Below, one piece after another: positions 62,701-64,000 of a stretch of 64,000 nt of DNA (within the stretch, counting starts at the first letter, position 1; each line of letters begins with the position of its first letter). The stretch is from JBPRGG01 sp051418075. Lineage in GTDB: Bacteria > Bacteroidota > Bacteroidia > Cytophagales > Cyclobacteriaceae. A model generated the notes under the pieces. That model had not been told where the DNA came from, ran no database searches, and was given only the letters and a program-made list of their open reading frames with translations. The DNA lies in contig JBPRGG010000104.1 of assembly GCA_051418075.1 (NCBI GenBank), positions 7,955 to 71,954 on the forward strand. Direction: 5' to 3'. The translations under genes and the position numbers were made by a program.

Positions 62701-64000
62701 ACATCTTTCCTTCAACGCCTTCAAGGAACAAAATGGGCACAAAAACAATCAGGATGATCAACTGGCCAAAGAAGGCGGAATTCATCATTTTTGATGAAGC
62801 TTCAAAAGAAACCTCGTCCCGGACAGCCGGCGTAATATCCTGTTTTTTAATTATTTTATCATGCAAAAGGAATACGACGCTTTCGACGATGATCACTGCG
62901 CCATCCACAATAATTCCGAAATCTATTGCGCCAAGGCTCATCAGGTTGGCCCACACATCAAACACGTTCATCAGGATAAAAGCGAACAGCAGCGACAACG
63001 GAATGGTTGACGCTACGATCAGTCCGCCGCGCCAGTTGCCCAGCAGGATCACCAGGATAAAGATCACGATCAAACCGCCTTCCAGTAAATTGTTTCTTAC
63101 CGTACTTGTTGTATTGACGATAAGCTGACTCCTGTCAAGAAACGGTTCAATGCTTACGCCTTCGGGTAGCGAGTTTTGGATTTGGCCGATCCTGGCTTTA
63201 ACCGCATCGATCACCTCGTTTGAATTGGCGCCTTTCAACATCAGGATCATTCCGCCTACGGCTTCGCCTTGCCCGTCTTTTGTAAAAGCGCCATAGCGTA
63301 CAGCCTGGCCAAACCCCACTTTGGCAATATCCTTAATTCGGATCGGAATGCGGTTTTCTGTTTTTACAACAATCTGCTCAATGTCGTTGATGCTTCTTGC
63401 CAGTCCTTCGCCCCTGATGAAGTTAGCGAGGTGATTCTTTTCAATATAGGCTCCCCCCGTATTCTGGTTGTTTTTTTCCAGCGCCTCAAATACATCGGAG
63501 ATGGTTAGTCCGATAGCTTTCAGTTCATCTGGATTTACAGCCACTTCATATTGTTTAATCTGACCGCCGAAAGCGTTTACTTCGACAACGCCCGGAACCA
63601 TGGCCATCTGCCGGCGGATGATCCAGTCCTGGATGGTTCGGAGGTCCCTTGCTGAATATTTCTGCCTATAGGCGCTGTCCACTTCAAGTGTGTACTGGTA
63701 TATTTCACCGAGGCCAGTGGAGATCGGCCCCATAAATGGTTCGCCAAAACCTTCGGGAATTTCTTCTTTTATCTGAGTGAGTTTTTCGTTAACGAGTTGT
63801 CTGGGCAGATACGTTTCCATATCGTCTTCAAACACAATAGTGACGACTGAAAGCCCGAAGCGCGAGATGGAACGTATCTCCACCACGCCCGGCAAGTTTG
63901 CCATAGCCACTTCCACCGGATAGGTGACAAATTGCTCTATATCTTCAGCTCCTAAATTTGGCGCCTGCGTGATCACCTGCACCTGGTTGTTGGTGATATC
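59753..64000 (-). CDS. czcA: CzcA-type RND heavy-metal pump fused to a TolC-like channel (N-terminus outside window)
   Basis: The frame is open to the window edge, so about the first 45 residues are missing; 1415 residues are visible. The RND part (to about 995, counting from the first in-window Met) carries DFGIIVDGAVIIVES (about 350-365), the proton-relay motif of divalent-cation (Zn/Co/Cd/Ni) HME pumps rather than the Cu/Ag type. A hydrophobic segment ending NANAQ (about 998-1017) is followed by a complete outer-membrane-factor domain (about 1020-1409, LTMAEAVERAVNAYPSIRAARLE in part). Base composition is clearly higher in GC than the left part of the window. Such fusions occur in other Bacteroidota. 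Confidence 0.95.
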   Translation of the reverse strand, partial: DITNNQVQVITQAPNLGAEDIEQFVTYPVEVAMANLPGVVEIRSISRFGLSVVTIVFEDDMETYLPRQLVNEKLTQIKEEIPEGFGEPFMGPISTGLGEIYQYTLEVDSAYRQKYSARDLRTIQDWIIRRQMAMVPGVVEVNAFGGQIKQYEVAVNPDELKAIGLTISDVFEALEKNNQNTGGAYIEKNHLANFIRGEGLARSINDIEQIVVKTENRIPIRIKDIAKVGFGQAVRYGAFTKDGQGEAVGGMILMLKGANSNEVIDAVKARIGQIQNSLPEGVSIEPFLDRSQLIVNTTSTVRNNLLEGGLIVIFILVILLGNWRGGLIVASTIPLSLLFAFILMNVFDVWANLMSLGAIDFGIIVDGAVIIVESVVFLLHDKIIKKQDITPAVRDEVSFEASSKMMNSAFFGQLIILIVFVPILFLEGVEGKMFKPMALTFSFAMIGAMILCLTYVPMMSALFLRAPKKESKSWGDRIVIWIEDKYEKALDKSLKKGTLILGSAAALLVLAIFTYRNMGGEFIPQLDEGDIAFHVILKPGSSLTEATETSTKIERILLENFPEVEHAATRFGVADVPTDPMPMDIGDCFVILKPQDEWVSAESKEELIEKIKEKISIIPGVNYEFTQPIEMRFNELLTGVREDIAIKLFGEDLQLLADKANEIGGLIANIEGVADMRVEATTGLPQMTILYERDELAQYGLNINDINHTVESAFAGGKAGFIFEGEKKFDLVVRLDSAHRTNIDNVKNLYINTPDGAQIPLNEVANISFQPGPMQISRDNTNRRVSVGINVRNRDIKSLVAEVQSVLDEQLDLPPGYYIRYGGAFENFERATNRLQVVVPIALFLIFILIFFALRSFKQTLMIYMAIPLAAIGGVFSLWVRDMPFSISAGVGFIVLFGVAVLNGLVLINGLNELKAEGETDLDERIRKGTRRRIRPILLTALTDIFGFLPMAISISAGAEVQRPLATVVIGGLLTSTLLTLFILPILYRWTETARLKPALGKAGMIVLAVVFVGFGGNANAQEKQDSLPTLTMAEAVERAVNAYPSIRAARLEVENQKALKKTAWNLGNTSIFTGGEELGGGSASDETADAESSGVYTLIGIQQSNIDVFGISSALQLQKERIALSRAALELSKEELMLQVKTAYADLYALKEKLGLYERLDSVFRDFQEAAALRYEVEETSRLAYLAAVNQAKQVFIQKEQAEYDYLSGLQKFNLWLVSDTVFAVDLNAGVRLTEPIADLQQNIIDHPRLSIAAQEEKIAKAALSNARSGFLPDFFLQYGWQKAGGETGFYQYQAGVSVPLTFWNKKGEVQSAKIQQKIAAQRARQTRMELQSDYLSLVQDYRKWLASWNYYREDALPIAEEQLEGSILAYREGAIDYTTFIQNIQEAVQVELDALDALDNLLEANFQMEYYLD

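Noticed and set aside
60395..63508. Many plus-strand frames of 60-166 codons opposite czcA-tolC
   Set aside because: Antisense shadows of a long, GC-richer gene with unambiguous RND and TolC domains.

Overview
The window is a chromosomal segment of a gliding-type Bacteroidota bacterium, most likely of the Cytophagales. The signs are the rimP-nusA-infB operon, a type IX secretion (T9SS) type B sorting domain on a giant surface protein next to a PorP/SprF-like gene, a PorE-like OmpA protein, a SusC/SusD pair behind an ECF sigma/FecR pair, and few Shine-Dalgarno sequences. No rRNA, CRISPR array, complete tRNA or insertion sequence was seen.

Layout. 1-4.7 kb: the end of rimP, then nusA, infB and a 58-codon membrane-protein gene. 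4.7-13 kb: housekeeping genes (class I methyltransferase, asd, an HMA-AraC fusion regulator, GNAT, lipoprotein, 3-hydroxyacyl-CoA dehydrogenase, CvfB-like S1 protein, MsbA-like ABC exporter). 13.4-24.4 kb: a secreted EF-hand protein, the 1717-residue T9SS substrate, its PorP/SprF-like partner, an M48 protease and the PorE-like protein. 24.5-32.4 kb: aldo/keto reductase, then a TetR-controlled tripartite ABC-2 efflux operon (tetR, tolC-like, hlyD-like, two ATPases, two permeases). It resembles the cecR-ybhGFSR layout and carries three near-identical palindromic operators. 32.5-41.6 kb: mixed small genes, a second EF-hand protein, a DUF4432 protein, a broken enolase-superfamily dehydratase, three small exported proteins, a 51-codon membrane-protein gene with its own promoter and terminator candidates, and mannose-1-phosphate guanylyltransferase.

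42-57.6 kb is a polysaccharide utilisation locus (PUL): ECF sigma, FecR anti-sigma, SusC with an STN signalling domain, SusD, a GH36/clan-D-like enzyme, a formylglycine sulfatase, a GH43-like propeller protein and two poorly characterised TIM-barrel glycosidase-like proteins. The sulfatase suggests a sulfated glycan. The nearby epimerase-like gene and dead dehydratase may be leftovers of the sugar-processing branch.

At 57.8 kb lies a perfect 3' fragment of a tRNA-Pro gene (T-loop to discriminator, minus strand), followed in the tRNA's own direction by a strong terminator. This is the classical left scar of an element integrated into a tRNA 3' end. To its right the DNA becomes visibly richer in GC and carries a SpoIIAA-like gene and a CzcB plus CzcA-TolC fusion metal-efflux operon that runs off the window. 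I infer that this is the edge of an integrated metal-resistance element.
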